NCBI GenBank assembly: GCA_927798255.1
Contig: CAKMMH010000005.1
Span: forward strand, 1 to 23,123
Direction of reading: 5' to 3'
Origin: an uncultured bacterium
GTDB lineage: Bacteria; Bdellovibrionota_C; UBA2361; CAKMMH01
DNA: 23,123 bases
The notes under the pieces were generated by a model that saw only the letters and a program-made list of their open reading frames with translations, ran no database searches and was not told the DNA's origin. Shown here one piece after another: positions 15,033 to 22,686 of the stretch (positions within the stretch are counted from its first letter, which is position 1; each line of letters opens with the position of its first letter). The position numbers and the translations under genes were made by a program.

Positions 15033-16376
15033 ATGAAAGTATTAATGCTTGGTTGGGAATACCCACCACACATAAATGGAGGTTTAGGGACAGCTTGTTT
15101 TGGCCTAACCACAGCATTATCTAAAATTAAAGATATAAATTTATTTTTTGCGCTTCCTAAAGTTTATGGTGATGAAAAAGCAACTCATATGACTTTAGTT
15201 GAACCAAAAGTTTCAAAAAAAGATAGAGTAAATACAAAAATTATAAGACAAAAATTTAGAAATCATATTAAAAAATTTACATTTCCTGAAACGTTAAATC
15301 CATATTGGACAAGTAAAGAGTATGAGAAATTTCTCGAAAAATATAAATTAAAAACACTTAGTAGTATAAGAGAATCAGGATATAAGTTATTAAGAAGATA
15401 TGTTAAGTTTGATTTTGAAAATTTTTTAAAAGTAAATAAACTTGCATTTCAAGTTATAAAATACGCATCAAATGTTATTTCATATTTCCAAGATGAAGAT
15501 TTTGATGTAATACACGCACATGATTGGATGACAATTCTTCCTGCGGTTGTGCTTTCAAAAGTTACAGGAAAACCTTTAGTGGTTCAAATTCATAGCCTTG
15601 AGTATGATAGATCTGGTGTATTTAATGATTATTTTGTAAATCAAATTGAAAGAATAGGAACTGCTAATGCAAGCCTTGTAGTTGCAGTAAGTAAGTATAC
15701 AAAATCTGTAATTATGAGAGAACATGGCGTAAGCGAAGATAAAATAAGGGTTGTCTATAATGCAGTAACTTTAAGCAAGAAGAAAAAGTATTTTTTATCT
15801 GGCCCTCTTAAAAAATATAAACTTGTGCTTTTTTTAGGGCGTATTACAAGACAAAAAGGCCCAGAGTATTTTGTAGATGCAGCGCAAAGAGTGTTAAAAA
15901 ATTTTAAAAATGTAAAATTCATAATGGCAGGAGATGGCGATTTAACATCAAAAATGATTGAAAAAACAATAAATCTTGGAATACATGACCATTTTATTTT
16001 TACAGGCTTTTTAAAGAAGCAAGAAGTTTCAAAAGTATTTTCAATTTCAGATATCTTTGTGATGCCATCATTTTCAGAACCTTTTGGAATAGTTGCGTTA
16101 GAGGCAATTTATCATGATGCAGCTCTTATTATCTCAAAGCAGTCTGGGTGTTCAGAGGTTATAAAGTCGGCATTAAAATGTGATTATTGGGATTCTAAAA
16201 GGATAGCTGATTATATTTTGTATTTATTAAAAAATAATACCGCAAGGAAAAATCTTATAGCAAAATCAAAAGCAGAATTAAAAACTTTAAGCTGGGATAA
16301 ATCTGCAAAAGCACTTTATGCTATTTATAAAGAAGTAATTGAGAAAGAAAATGGTGATAAAGTGGAAGGATTTTGA
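15033..16376 (+). CDS. GT4 glycosyltransferase, glycogen-synthase-like
   Basis: A 447-residue GT-B enzyme. The start MKVLMLGWEYPPHINGGLGT, with 'WEYPP ... GGLG', resembles starch/glycogen synthases and the GT4 subgroup close to them, where GGLG binds the nucleotide sugar diphosphate. FDVIHAHDWMT, PLVVQIHSLEYDR and ASLVVAVSKYTK follow in the usual order. The donor domain has VLFLGRITRQKGPEYFVDA, NVKFIMAGDGDL and the E-x7-E pair Glu349/Glu357 in SEPFGIVALEAIYHD. All key residues appear intact. It might make an alpha-glucan (storage or capsular), but GT4 substrate prediction from sequence is unreliable. There is no Shine-Dalgarno close to the ATG; the nearest GAGG is about 25 bases upstream, so translation may depend on coupling to the preceding gene. 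Confidence 0.88.
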   Translation: MKVLMLGWEYPPHINGGLGTACFGLTTALSKIKDINLFFALPKVYGDEKATHMTLVEPKVSKKDRVNTKIIRQKFRNHIKKFTFPETLNPYWTSKEYEKFLEKYKLKTLSSIRESGYKLLRRYVKFDFENFLKVNKLAFQVIKYASNVISYFQDEDFDVIHAHDWMTILPAVVLSKVTGKPLVVQIHSLEYDRSGVFNDYFVNQIERIGTANASLVVAVSKYTKSVIMREHGVSEDKIRVVYNAVTLSKKKKYFLSGPLKKYKLVLFLGRITRQKGPEYFVDAAQRVLKNFKNVKFIMAGDGDLTSKMIEKTINLGIHDHFIFTGFLKKQEVSKVFSISDIFVMPSFSEPFGIVALEAIYHDAALIISKQSGCSEVIKSALKCDYWDSKRIADYILYLLKNNTARKNLIAKSKAELKTLSWDKSAKALYAIYKEVIEKENGDKVEGF

Positions 16377-16422
16377 TTAATTTTATAACTATTTAGAAAA
16401 TATACTTGTTTTAAGTAACAAA

Positions 16423-16459
16423 TTCGGCTAATTTATAATAAAATTAAAAATTAGCCGAA
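16423..16459 (+). promoter_or_regulatory. Palindromic element, copy 1, at the ATPase promoter
   Basis: A perfect 12-bp inverted repeat TTCGGCTAATTT (16423-16434) and AAATTAGCCGAA (16448-16459) with a 13-base spacer. TATAAT at 16434-16439 overlaps the inner edge and would make a -10 box, with TTAAGT 17 bases upstream as a poor -35. The repeat ends 12 bases before the ATPase start, between promoter and ribosome binding site. A near copy follows the gene at 17792-17827. Confidence 0.65.
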
Positions 16460-16471
16460 AGAAGAGGATGA

Positions 16472-17710
16472 ATGACATATATACATAGACATTTAGAAAA
16501 TGTGGTTACTGAACTTTCTAAAGAGTATTCAGTAATACTAATTACAGGTCCTAGGCAAGTTGGAATAACAACAATGCTTAAGGAATTAATGCAAGGCTCT
16601 AATAGAGGTTATGTATCATTAGATGATTTAAATGAGAGAAATATTGCAAAGACAGATCCGAAACTTTTCTTAGAATTACATAAACCACCTGTCTTAATAG
16701 ATGAGGTCCAATATGCACCAGAATTATTTACGTATATAAAAATTCATGTTGATGAAAATCAAAATGCAGGAGATTTTTGGCTTACAGGTTCTCAAGTATT
16801 TAAGCTTATGCGTGAAGTAAACGAATCGTTAGCAGGAAGAGTTGCAGTCCTATCTTTAACTTCTCTTTCGCAGTCAGAAATTTATACGAATAGTAAAATT
16901 TTAGAAAATGTAAAACCGTTTACAATCGATCTTCAAGATTTACAAGAAAGGAGTAAAAAAAGAAAAAAAGCAAATAGTAGTGAAATTTTTAATAGAATAT
17001 TTAAAGGTTCAATGCCTGCAATTATTAGCGGTAAAAAAACTAATAGTCATATTTTTTATAGTAGTTATTTATCTACTTATATAGGACGGGATATTAAAGA
17101 ATTATCAGGTACAATTGATTCGTTAAAATTTTTAAATTTTCTCACTTCAGTTGCGGCAAGATGTGGGCAGATGTTAAATATTTCTGATATTGTAAGAGAT
17201 GCTGATATTAATCAAAAGCAAGCAAAAGATTGGCTTGGAATATTAGAGACATTAGGGATTATTTTTTATTTGCATCCGTATTCAAATAATTTATTAAAGC
17301 GTTTGGTTAAAACTCCAAAGGTATATTTTTATGACACAGGTTTTGTAAGTTATTTAACTAAATGGGATAGTGCTGACACATTAGCAAGTGGAGCATTAAG
17401 TGGCGCGATATTGGAAAATTATGTTGTATCTGAAATCGCAAAAACATATTTAAATAATGGTATAGTTCCATTTATGTATTATTACAGAAATAAGGATGGG
17501 AAGGAAATAGATATTATTCTTGAACGTGATGGTAAAATAAACCCTATAGAAGTAAAAAAATCTACAAATCCGAGTTATGAAGTGGCAAAGGTTTTTAAGG
17601 TACTTGATAATTCCTCAACTCCACGAGCAAAAGGGGCAGCAATATGTATGCACTCTGATTTATCTGCAATGGACAGCGAAAATTATATAGTTCCTGTTTG
17701 GGTAATTTGA
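16472..17710 (+). CDS. COG1373/DUF4143 AAA ATPase with altered Walker A
   Basis: A 412-residue member of the AAA_14/DUF4143 ATPases. Walker A reads GPRQVGITT at 26-34; the family has GPRQVGKTT, so the catalytic lysine is Ile32 (codon ATA 16565-16567, one A-to-T change from AAA). Walker B is VLIDEVQYAPELF and sensor 1 is FWLTGSQVFKLM. A winged helix follows around 225-270 (MLNISDIVRDADINQKQAKDW). The C-terminal DUF4143 domain has VYFYDTGFVSYL, ENYVVSEI, EIDIILERDGKI and IEVKKS, matching a PD-(D/E)xK nuclease-like fold. ATP hydrolysis is probably lost or much reduced. These genes are often multicopy and laterally mobile, and their physiological role is poorly known. The frame is open to full length, so the protein may persist as a DNA-binding regulator. 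The ATG follows GAAGAGGA. Confidence 0.9.
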   Translation: MTYIHRHLENVVTELSKEYSVILITGPRQVGITTMLKELMQGSNRGYVSLDDLNERNIAKTDPKLFLELHKPPVLIDEVQYAPELFTYIKIHVDENQNAGDFWLTGSQVFKLMREVNESLAGRVAVLSLTSLSQSEIYTNSKILENVKPFTIDLQDLQERSKKRKKANSSEIFNRIFKGSMPAIISGKKTNSHIFYSSYLSTYIGRDIKELSGTIDSLKFLNFLTSVAARCGQMLNISDIVRDADINQKQAKDWLGILETLGIIFYLHPYSNNLLKRLVKTPKVYFYDTGFVSYLTKWDSADTLASGALSGAILENYVVSEIAKTYLNNGIVPFMYYYRNKDGKEIDIILERDGKINPIEVKKSTNPSYEVAKVFKVLDNSSTPRAKGAAICMHSDLSAMDSENYIVPVWVI

Positions 17711-17740
17711 TTAAAGTTTCTTAATATTTTAATGATTTAT

Positions 17741-17827
17741 AAAAAATAGCCGTAATGTAACCATTTGAAAATAAAAGATATTGTAGCATTTTTGGCTAAT
17801 TTGTAATTTTAGTAAAAAATAGCCGAA
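17741..17827 (+). repeat. Palindromic element, copy 2, and orphan half-site
   Basis: TTGGCTAATTT (17792-17802) and ATAGCCGAA (17819-17827) repeat the architecture of 16423-16459 with a one-base shorter span, so the ATPase gene is bracketed by two related elements. A third, single half-site AAAAAATAGCCG lies at 17741-17752. The remainder of 17711-17880 shows no gene. Confidence 0.6.
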
Positions 17828-17888
17828 AAGATGTTGTTCAAGTTTTAATTAATTTGTATTTATTTTTCTTATAATTTTCCTTTACTCT

Positions 17889-17905
17889 TTGGCAAGCTTT
17901 TTGCT
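17889..17905 (+). promoter_or_regulatory. Sigma-54 promoter of flgE
   Basis: TTGGCAAG-CTTT-TTGCT matches the sigma-54 consensus (YTGGCACG-N4-TTGCW) with one mismatch. The -24 GG (17891-17892) and -12 GC (17903-17904) are exactly 12 bases apart. Transcription would start near 17916, giving a 75-base leader before flgE. Class-II/III flagellar hook genes under sigma-54 are usual in many epsilon-, delta- and gammaproteobacteria. Confidence 0.85.
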
Positions 17906-17990
17906 GTCTATTATTTGAAGTAATTTTTTAGGCAATTTTTACCTAGTAAAATTACAAGTAATTTATAAAGATTTTTAGGAAAAAACTTAT

Positions 17991-19262
17991 ATGAGACTAG
18001 AAACAGCCCTATATTCAAGCTCACAAGGTTTACATACACATGGTAACGCTATATCAGTAGTAGGTGATAACATTTCAAATGCTAGTACAACTGGTTTTAA
18101 GTCAGAAAGAGTAGATTTTTCCGACCTTATGCCAGAGGGATATGAGCTTGCGCAATCTAGTGTACTTGGTTCTGCAGGATCCGGTTCTCTAATTACTGAT
18201 GTTAAAACTATGTATGAAGGGGGAACTATTGAATACACAGGGCGTTCTCTTGATACTGGGATTGATGGAAATGGATTTTTCATTTTATCAGATGGTAACA
18301 CAAATTATTATTCAAGAGCAGGTGATTTCCAAGTAAGAAAAGATGGAACGGTTATAAATAATAATGGACTAACTCTTCAAGGGTATTTAAAAGATTCTAC
18401 AACACTTTCTGATATTTCAGTTGCAGGGCTTTTATCATCTAGCGGTAAGGAAACTACTCAAATGGCGTTAACAGGAAATGTTACGTCTGAAACACCAATC
18501 ACTACAGTACTAGACAATCCGACAACATTTAAAGAAATTAATGAAGCTGCATCATTTATCGCGGGTGACATTAATTTTTATGATAGTCTTGGTGCAAGAC
18601 ATAGTATGATTTTGGCGTTTTATAAGACAGGAGTTAATGAGTATAAGGCAATTGGCTACACAAATGGTTCAGAAGTTGGAAAAGAAGAAGGGGTTCCTGT
18701 AAAGGTTAGTGATGCAGTAACTTTAAAATTTAAGGAAGATGGTACACTTTCTGATGAATCAAAGGCAAATGCAAAAATTAATGTCAACATGAATTACACA
18801 AATGGTGCAAACGCTGGAAATTTCACAATAGATGTTTCTAACTTTACCCAATATGCATCAGTTTCATATATTTCACTTGCTGACCAAGATGGTTATTCAG
18901 CATCAAGTGTCAAGGATTATGAATTTTCAAGTGACGGAAATTTCTATGCAATTATGGAAGATGATACAAGAGTGTTTGTGGCAAATGTTCCTTTAGCTGA
19001 TGCAATTGATAGACAAACATTTAAAAGAGTTGGAGATTCTTTATATCAATATAGGGGGGATAGTTCAAATATCAGAATTGAATCCTCTGGAACAAAAGGA
19101 CTTGGTGAATTAAAAACAGCATCACTTGAATATTCAAATGTTGACATCGCAGACGAATTTGTAAGTATGATTTTATATCAAAGAGCTTATCAAGCAAACT
19201 CACAAGTGTTTAATGTTACAGGGACGTTAATTGAAAACACGATTGCAATGATAAGGAATTAA
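17991..19262 (+). CDS. flgE: Flagellar hook protein FlgE
   Basis: A 423-residue flagellar hook protein, exported by the flagellar type III system and assembled as the flexible joint between rod and filament. The N-terminal D0 helix has LYSSSQGLHTHGNAISVVGDNISNASTTGFKSER, split here around residues 7-40, with the family-typical 'DNIxNxxTxGFK'. Next are GTIEYTGRSLDTGIDGNGFF, typical of FlgE/F/G proteins, and SRAGDFQVRKDGTVINNNG. The variable D1-D2 region spans about 130-320. The C-terminal D0 helix reads LEYSNVDIADEFVSMILYQ and RAYQANSQVFNVTGTLI. It is preceded by a sigma-54 promoter and followed by a GC-rich hairpin. FlgF and FlgG share the ends, but the length and the large central region favour FlgE. 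No other flagellar gene is adjacent. Confidence 0.93.
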   Translation: MRLETALYSSSQGLHTHGNAISVVGDNISNASTTGFKSERVDFSDLMPEGYELAQSSVLGSAGSGSLITDVKTMYEGGTIEYTGRSLDTGIDGNGFFILSDGNTNYYSRAGDFQVRKDGTVINNNGLTLQGYLKDSTTLSDISVAGLLSSSGKETTQMALTGNVTSETPITTVLDNPTTFKEINEAASFIAGDINFYDSLGARHSMILAFYKTGVNEYKAIGYTNGSEVGKEEGVPVKVSDAVTLKFKEDGTLSDESKANAKINVNMNYTNGANAGNFTIDVSNFTQYASVSYISLADQDGYSASSVKDYEFSSDGNFYAIMEDDTRVFVANVPLADAIDRQTFKRVGDSLYQYRGDSSNIRIESSGTKGLGELKTASLEYSNVDIADEFVSMILYQRAYQANSQVFNVTGTLIENTIAMIRN

Positions 19263-19277
19263 TGTAAAAGGTTTTAG

Positions 19278-19337
19278 GTGACAGGTTTCTAGTGGCCGGT
19301 AGCTGGCGTCAGATACCTACAATCAGAAACCCGCCAC
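19278..19337. terminator. GC-rich inverted repeat after flgE
   Basis: GTGACAGGTTTCT (19278-19290) pairs with AGAAACCCGCCAC (19325-19337) at 11 of 13 positions, with a GC-rich loop containing a small GCC/GGC stem. A short run of T follows (CTTTTAAATTTCTT). It lies between the convergent flgE and lipoprotein genes and may be their terminator. Its composition differs sharply from the neighbourhood, so it could also be a small inserted repeat. Confidence 0.45.
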
Positions 19338-19358
19338 CAGCTTTTAAATTTCTTGGGT

Positions 19359-19658
19359 TTATTCTCCGTAAACTACAAGTCTATATTCACCTAAGATTCC
19401 TAGGATGTTTCTTGCTTCCCAGTCAACATGATAAACTCTAGAAACTCCGCCTTGTTTCTTAGCAGACTCAATACTACAATCACCAAAAGCAACTAAACCT
19501 AAAATGCTTTTACATTCTGCAACACCTGTTCTTGCATAAGCTTGTCCATTAGATGTTACATTTACTGGTAATTTAACTTCTGTGTAAACCATTCCCATAG
19601 GTGCTGAAGTAGCGCAACCTGCTAAAATTAATATTAAAACTAGCAATAATTTTTTCAT
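19359..19658 (-). CDS. TRL-family lipoprotein
   Basis: A 99-residue predicted lipoprotein. MKKLLLVLILILAGC gives a classical signal with lipobox LAGC, Cys15 being lipidated. The mature part matches the TRL-like family pattern: MGMVYTEVKLPVNVTSN, ARTGVAECKSILGLVAFGDCSIESA, and the end KQGGVSRVYHVDWEARNILGI with GEYRLVVYGE. 'G.CSI..A.K.GGI..V..VD' is the conserved core. These small envelope proteins are common in spirochaetes, deltaproteobacteria and some gammaproteobacteria; function is unknown, and the two cysteines (49 and 61 or so) could form a disulfide. The minus-strand start has a strong AAGGGGAGTG site. It is monocistronic. Confidence 0.85.
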   Translation of the reverse strand: MKKLLLVLILILAGCATSAPMGMVYTEVKLPVNVTSNGQAYARTGVAECKSILGLVAFGDCSIESAKKQGGVSRVYHVDWEARNILGILGEYRLVVYGE

Positions 19659-19814
19659 GAATCACTCCCCTTACAAAAACTTGAAATAAAAAGATTCTTA
19701 TGTGGTTAAAGAATTTCAAATGACATATTACAATATTTTGTTATAATGTAACAGATAGTAATTTTTAAATCAGATAAAATTTTTAAACATATAAAAATTT
19801 TGAAGGAGAATAAT

Positions 19815-20183
19815 TTGGAAAGCGAAAAAAAATCGGTTGAATATGCAAATTGGAGAAAGGGAAGAAATATTAGAAAAATTAATCCTCTTGGTTTAAGAGT
19901 TGTCGTAAGAATTATTAAAGAAAATGATATGACTAGTGGTGGGCTTTATCTTCCTGAAGGTAGTAAAGAAAAAATGCAAGATAGTCTTCTTGCAGAAGTT
20001 ATAGAAGTTGCAAGTGCTCTTGATAAAGATAACGATAGAGAACAGAACATTAGCGGCGTTCCTTTACAATCAATTGTGCTAATTCCAAAGAGCACAGGAG
20101 TTCGTGTCCCATGGGACGATAATTTAAGAATAGTAGATACAAAAGACATATTGGCAATAATAGATGAGATTGATCTTGTGTAG
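19815..20183 (+). CDS. Orphan GroES-like (Cpn10) protein
   Basis: A 122-residue protein from the TTG at 19815. AAGGAG at 19803-19808 decides this start; an in-frame TTG at 19800 lies before the site. After an unusual basic N-terminal extension of about 20 residues (YANWRKGRNIRK), the Cpn10 fold is recognisable. INPLGLRVVVRIIKEN is the first strand pair. DMTSGGLYLPEGSKEKMQ is the mobile loop and its flank, with GLYLP where GroES has the GroEL-binding hydrophobic tripeptide. LLAEVIEVASA follows, then STGVRVPWDDNLRIVDTKDILAII as the C-terminal strands. It is longer than a typical 95-residue GroES owing to the extension and an insert of about ten polar residues before VLIPKSTG. No groEL follows. 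It may be an auxiliary co-chaperonin with specialised regulation. Confidence 0.82.
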   Translation: MESEKKSVEYANWRKGRNIRKINPLGLRVVVRIIKENDMTSGGLYLPEGSKEKMQDSLLAEVIEVASALDKDNDREQNISGVPLQSIVLIPKSTGVRVPWDDNLRIVDTKDILAIIDEIDLV

Positions 20184-20588
20184 AACACATATTCTAGAGA
20201 AAATTGCAGATAATTATAATAAAGTCAAATAGTTACGCCGAAACCTTAGGAGAAAACTAGTATTTTTTGGTTTTTCATGATTGCAATTAATTAGTGTTAT
20301 ATTTATCTTTTTAATTAAGATTTCTTAAAGAGAAAATTCCATTTGTTAAACTTACATTTGGTGTTTTATGCTAATTAGTTAAAGAAGGAAGTCTTGTGTT
20401 TACTTGTGTTTTAACAAGTTTTTATTATTTTTTAACAAGAATTATTTTACAAACATTTACCACATAAAGAGTATTTAAGTTAAAAGAATTATCTTTAAGC
20501 TTTTATAAAATTTCATAAGTTGCCTTTAATTTCAAACAAAGGTACAGGAATGTTTTTTAAGTAGTTTATATTAGGAGATTTATGTAAG
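20184..20588 (+). other. Long leader region before acpP
   Basis: 405 AT-rich bases without a gene. A weak terminator-like hairpin ACTTGT-GTTTTA-ACAAGT (20402-20419) is followed by a T-rich run to about 20433; the 10-mer TTTTAACAAG occurs twice, at about 20409 and 20431. AGGAG at 20573-20577 is the acpP ribosome binding site. An ATGTAA start-stop lies between it and the gene at 20582-20587. I see no known riboswitch. Confidence 0.5.
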
Positions 20589-20831
20589 ATGGCATCAGAA
20601 GAGATTACATCAAGAGTAAAAGAAATAATTGTTGAGCAACTAGGAGTTGCAGCTGATGAAGTTGTTCCTGAAGCTTCATTTGTAGAAGATCTAGGAGCAG
20701 ATTCTTTAGATATCGTTGAATTAATTATGGCTTTGGAGGAAGAATATCAACTTGAAATTCCTGATGAAGAAGCTGAAAAAATGCAAAAAGTTGATGATGT
20801 TATAGCATACATCGAATCAAAAAAAGCTTAA
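20589..20831 (+). CDS. acpP: Acyl carrier protein
   Basis: An 80-residue acyl carrier protein of standard length. Ser39 in the GADSLD motif carries the 4'-phosphopantetheine arm added by AcpS. The acidic helix II that docks with fatty acid synthase enzymes follows ([20 protein letters not shown], ending at residue 62 or so). The protein is strongly acidic and cytoplasmic and shuttles growing acyl chains in type II fatty acid synthesis. In many relatives fabF comes next; here the next gene is glyA after two stable hairpins. The ATG at 20589 is 11 bases from AGGAG, with an out-of-frame ATGTAA start-stop in the spacer that could lower initiation or tune it. Confidence 0.98.
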   Translation: MASEEITSRVKEIIVEQLGVAADEVVPEASFVEDLGADSLDIVELIMALEEEYQLEIPDEEAEKMQKVDDVIAYIESKKA

Positions 20832-20851
20832 AATTAATAGCTTTTTGCTCT

Positions 20852-20899
20852 TTAATGAAGACTTTTTAAAGTCTTCATTAAGCTTTCTTTTAGAAAGCT
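20852..20899. terminator. Tandem hairpins between acpP and glyA
   Basis: A perfect 14-bp stem TTAATGAAGACTTT (20852-20865) and AAAGTCTTCATTAA (20868-20881) has a 2-base loop. It is followed by AGCTTTC/GAAAGCT (20881-20887, 20893-20899). There is no long T run, so partial termination or mRNA end protection is likely, as expected where acpP is made in far greater amount than downstream genes. Confidence 0.65.
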
Positions 20900-20947
20900 T
20901 TAAATATAAAATTCAAACAAAATCTTTTAAATCTTTTAAGGGCGACC

Positions 20948-22207
20948 ATGACATCAAGACACACATCGTTAAAAGAAATCGATCCAGAAATATTTGATAT
21001 AATTAAAGCTGAAACTAGAAGGCAAGAGGAAGGTCTTGAGTTAATCCCGAGTGAAAATTTTGTAGATGATGCCATATTAGAAGCTTGTGGTAGTATATTA
21101 ACAAATAAGTATGCAGAGGGGCTTCCTGGAAAAAGGTATTATGGTGGATGTGAAGAGGTCGATAAAATTGAGGGTATTGCAATAGAGCGTGCAAAAAAAC
21201 TTTTTAATGCAGAGTTTGCAAATGTTCAGCCTCATTCTGGCGCGCAGGCAAACCATGAAGTATTTAATGCATTTTTAGAGCCAGGGGATACTTACATGGG
21301 AATGAAGCTTGACCATGGAGGACATTTAAGTCATGGTTTGAAAGCTAATTTATCAGGACGATATTATAATGTTGTTCCTTATGGTGTAGATAAAGATACG
21401 GGGCTTATTGATTATGATGAAGTAGAACGCCTTGCGTTAGAATGTAAGCCAAAGATGATAATATGCGGAGCTTCAGCGTATTCAAGAGTTATAGATTTTA
21501 AGAGATTTAGAGAGATTGCAGATAAAGTTGGAGCAATTTTATTTGCAGATGTAGCACATTATGCAGGACTAATTGTTGGTGGTGCTTACCCTTCACCTTT
21601 TCCATATTGCGATGTAGTAACAACGACAACTCACAAAACGCTTCGTGGACCTCGCTCAGGACTTATCTTAGCAAAGAAGGAATATGAAAGTGTGCTAAAT
21701 AAGTCAGTATTCCCAGGAGTACAAGGTGGGCCTCATATGCACACAATTGCTGCAAAGGCTATTGCATTTAAAGAAGCGATGAGTGATGAGTTTAAAGCGT
21801 ATGCTAATCAAGTTGTGGCAAACGCAAGAGCGCTTGCAAAAACACTTATGGAAGATGGGTATAAGATAGTATCTGGTGGAACAGATTCTCATGTGCTAAT
21901 TATTGATTTACGTTCTAAAGGGATTACGGGTAAAGAAGCACAAGAGTGGCTTGATAAAGTAAATATTACGGCAAATAAGAACACAATTCCTTATGACCCT
22001 CAGCCACCGACAATTTGCAGTGGCCTAAGAATAGGAACTCCTGCTCTTACTACTCGTGGTATGAAAGAAGTGCAGATGAAAAAAGTTGCTCAGCTTATAA
22101 ATCGCGCTCTTGTAGAAGCAAAAGAGGGACGTGATATTAGTATGATAAAAGAAGAAGTTAAATATTTTGCAAAACTTTTTCCGCTATATGATTATAAATT
22201 AGATTAA
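20948..22207 (+). CDS. glyA: Serine hydroxymethyltransferase
   Basis: A 419-residue PLP enzyme, of normal bacterial length, converting serine and tetrahydrofolate to glycine and 5,10-methylene-tetrahydrofolate in the cytosol. Visible marks: [15 protein letters not shown] at about 30-44, [39 protein letters not shown], the cofactor Asp in [14 protein letters not shown], and the Schiff-base lysine Lys230 in [26 protein letters not shown] and [13 protein letters not shown] complete the folate and carboxylate sites. The ATG follows a rather weak GGGCGACC context. It is followed after 35 bases by nrdR on the same strand, linking one-carbon supply and nucleotide reduction. The acpP, glyA, nrdR order resembles deltaproteobacterial arrangements with some intervening genes (such as fabF) missing. 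Confidence 0.98.
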   Translation: MTSRHTSLKEIDPEIFDIIKAETRRQEEGLELIPSENFVDDAILEACGSILTNKYAEGLPGKRYYGGCEEVDKIEGIAIERAKKLFNAEFANVQPHSGAQANHEVFNAFLEPGDTYMGMKLDHGGHLSHGLKANLSGRYYNVVPYGVDKDTGLIDYDEVERLALECKPKMIICGASAYSRVIDFKRFREIADKVGAILFADVAHYAGLIVGGAYPSPFPYCDVVTTTTHKTLRGPRSGLILAKKEYESVLNKSVFPGVQGGPHMHTIAAKAIAFKEAMSDEFKAYANQVVANARALAKTLMEDGYKIVSGGTDSHVLIIDLRSKGITGKEAQEWLDKVNITANKNTIPYDPQPPTICSGLRIGTPALTTRGMKEVQMKKVAQLINRALVEAKEGRDISMIKEEVKYFAKLFPLYDYKLD

Positions 22208-22242
22208 AAAACTTATTAGGAAAGATTTTAATAAAGAGCATT

Positions 22243-22686
22243 ATGAAATGTTTTAAATGTGGCTCTGAAAGATTATCGGTTATTGATTCAAGAAGTGATG
22301 GCGATGACGCTATTAGAAGAAGACGAGTGTGTCAAGATTGTGAGTTTCGATTTACTACTTATGAAAAAATTGAGCTTACACTCCCAATGGTTGTTAAAAA
22401 AGATTTAAGAAGAGAAGTTTTTGATAGAGATAAACTAAAATCTGGAATATTGATTGCATGTAGAAAAAGACCAGTAAGCGCAGAAGATATAGATCAAATG
22501 ATAGATAGAGTCGAGAATGCACTCTATGCAAATTTTTCAAAAGAAGTTCCAAGTGCAGAGATTGGAAATATTGTGATGCATGAGCTTAAAAAATTAGATA
22601 AAGTTGCCTATATAAGATTTGTTTCAGTTTATAGAGAGTTTTCAGGTATCAATGAGTTTGCAAATGAACTAAATGAATTAGAGTAA
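22243..22686 (+). CDS. nrdR: Transcriptional repressor NrdR
   Basis: A 147-residue NrdR, near the usual 150. The N-terminal zinc ribbon has Cys3, Cys6, Cys30 and Cys33 (MKCFKCGS and RRRVCQDC), followed by RFTTYEKIE. The ATP-cone spans about residues 49-139 (VVKKDLRREVFDRDKLKSGI, then ACRKRPVS and VAYIRFVSVYREF). Depending on bound ATP or dATP, NrdR binds NrdR boxes upstream of ribonucleotide reductase genes and represses them. No nrd gene or clear NrdR box pair lies in this window. It sits 35 bases after glyA and is probably co-transcribed. Start ATG chosen by family; an AT-rich region with GAGCATT precedes it. Confidence 0.98.
   Translation: MKCFKCGSERLSVIDSRSDGDDAIRRRRVCQDCEFRFTTYEKIELTLPMVVKKDLRREVFDRDKLKSGILIACRKRPVSAEDIDQMIDRVENALYANFSKEVPSAEIGNIVMHELKKLDKVAYIRFVSVYREFSGINEFANELNELE

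Noticed and set aside
372..22686. Reassignment of TAG (or TAA) to glutamine as the explanation of in-frame stops
   Set aside because: TAG terminates several intact genes, once directly before a strong terminator, and TAA is the common stop here; conserved genes such as glyA, flgE and lemA contain no in-frame stops.
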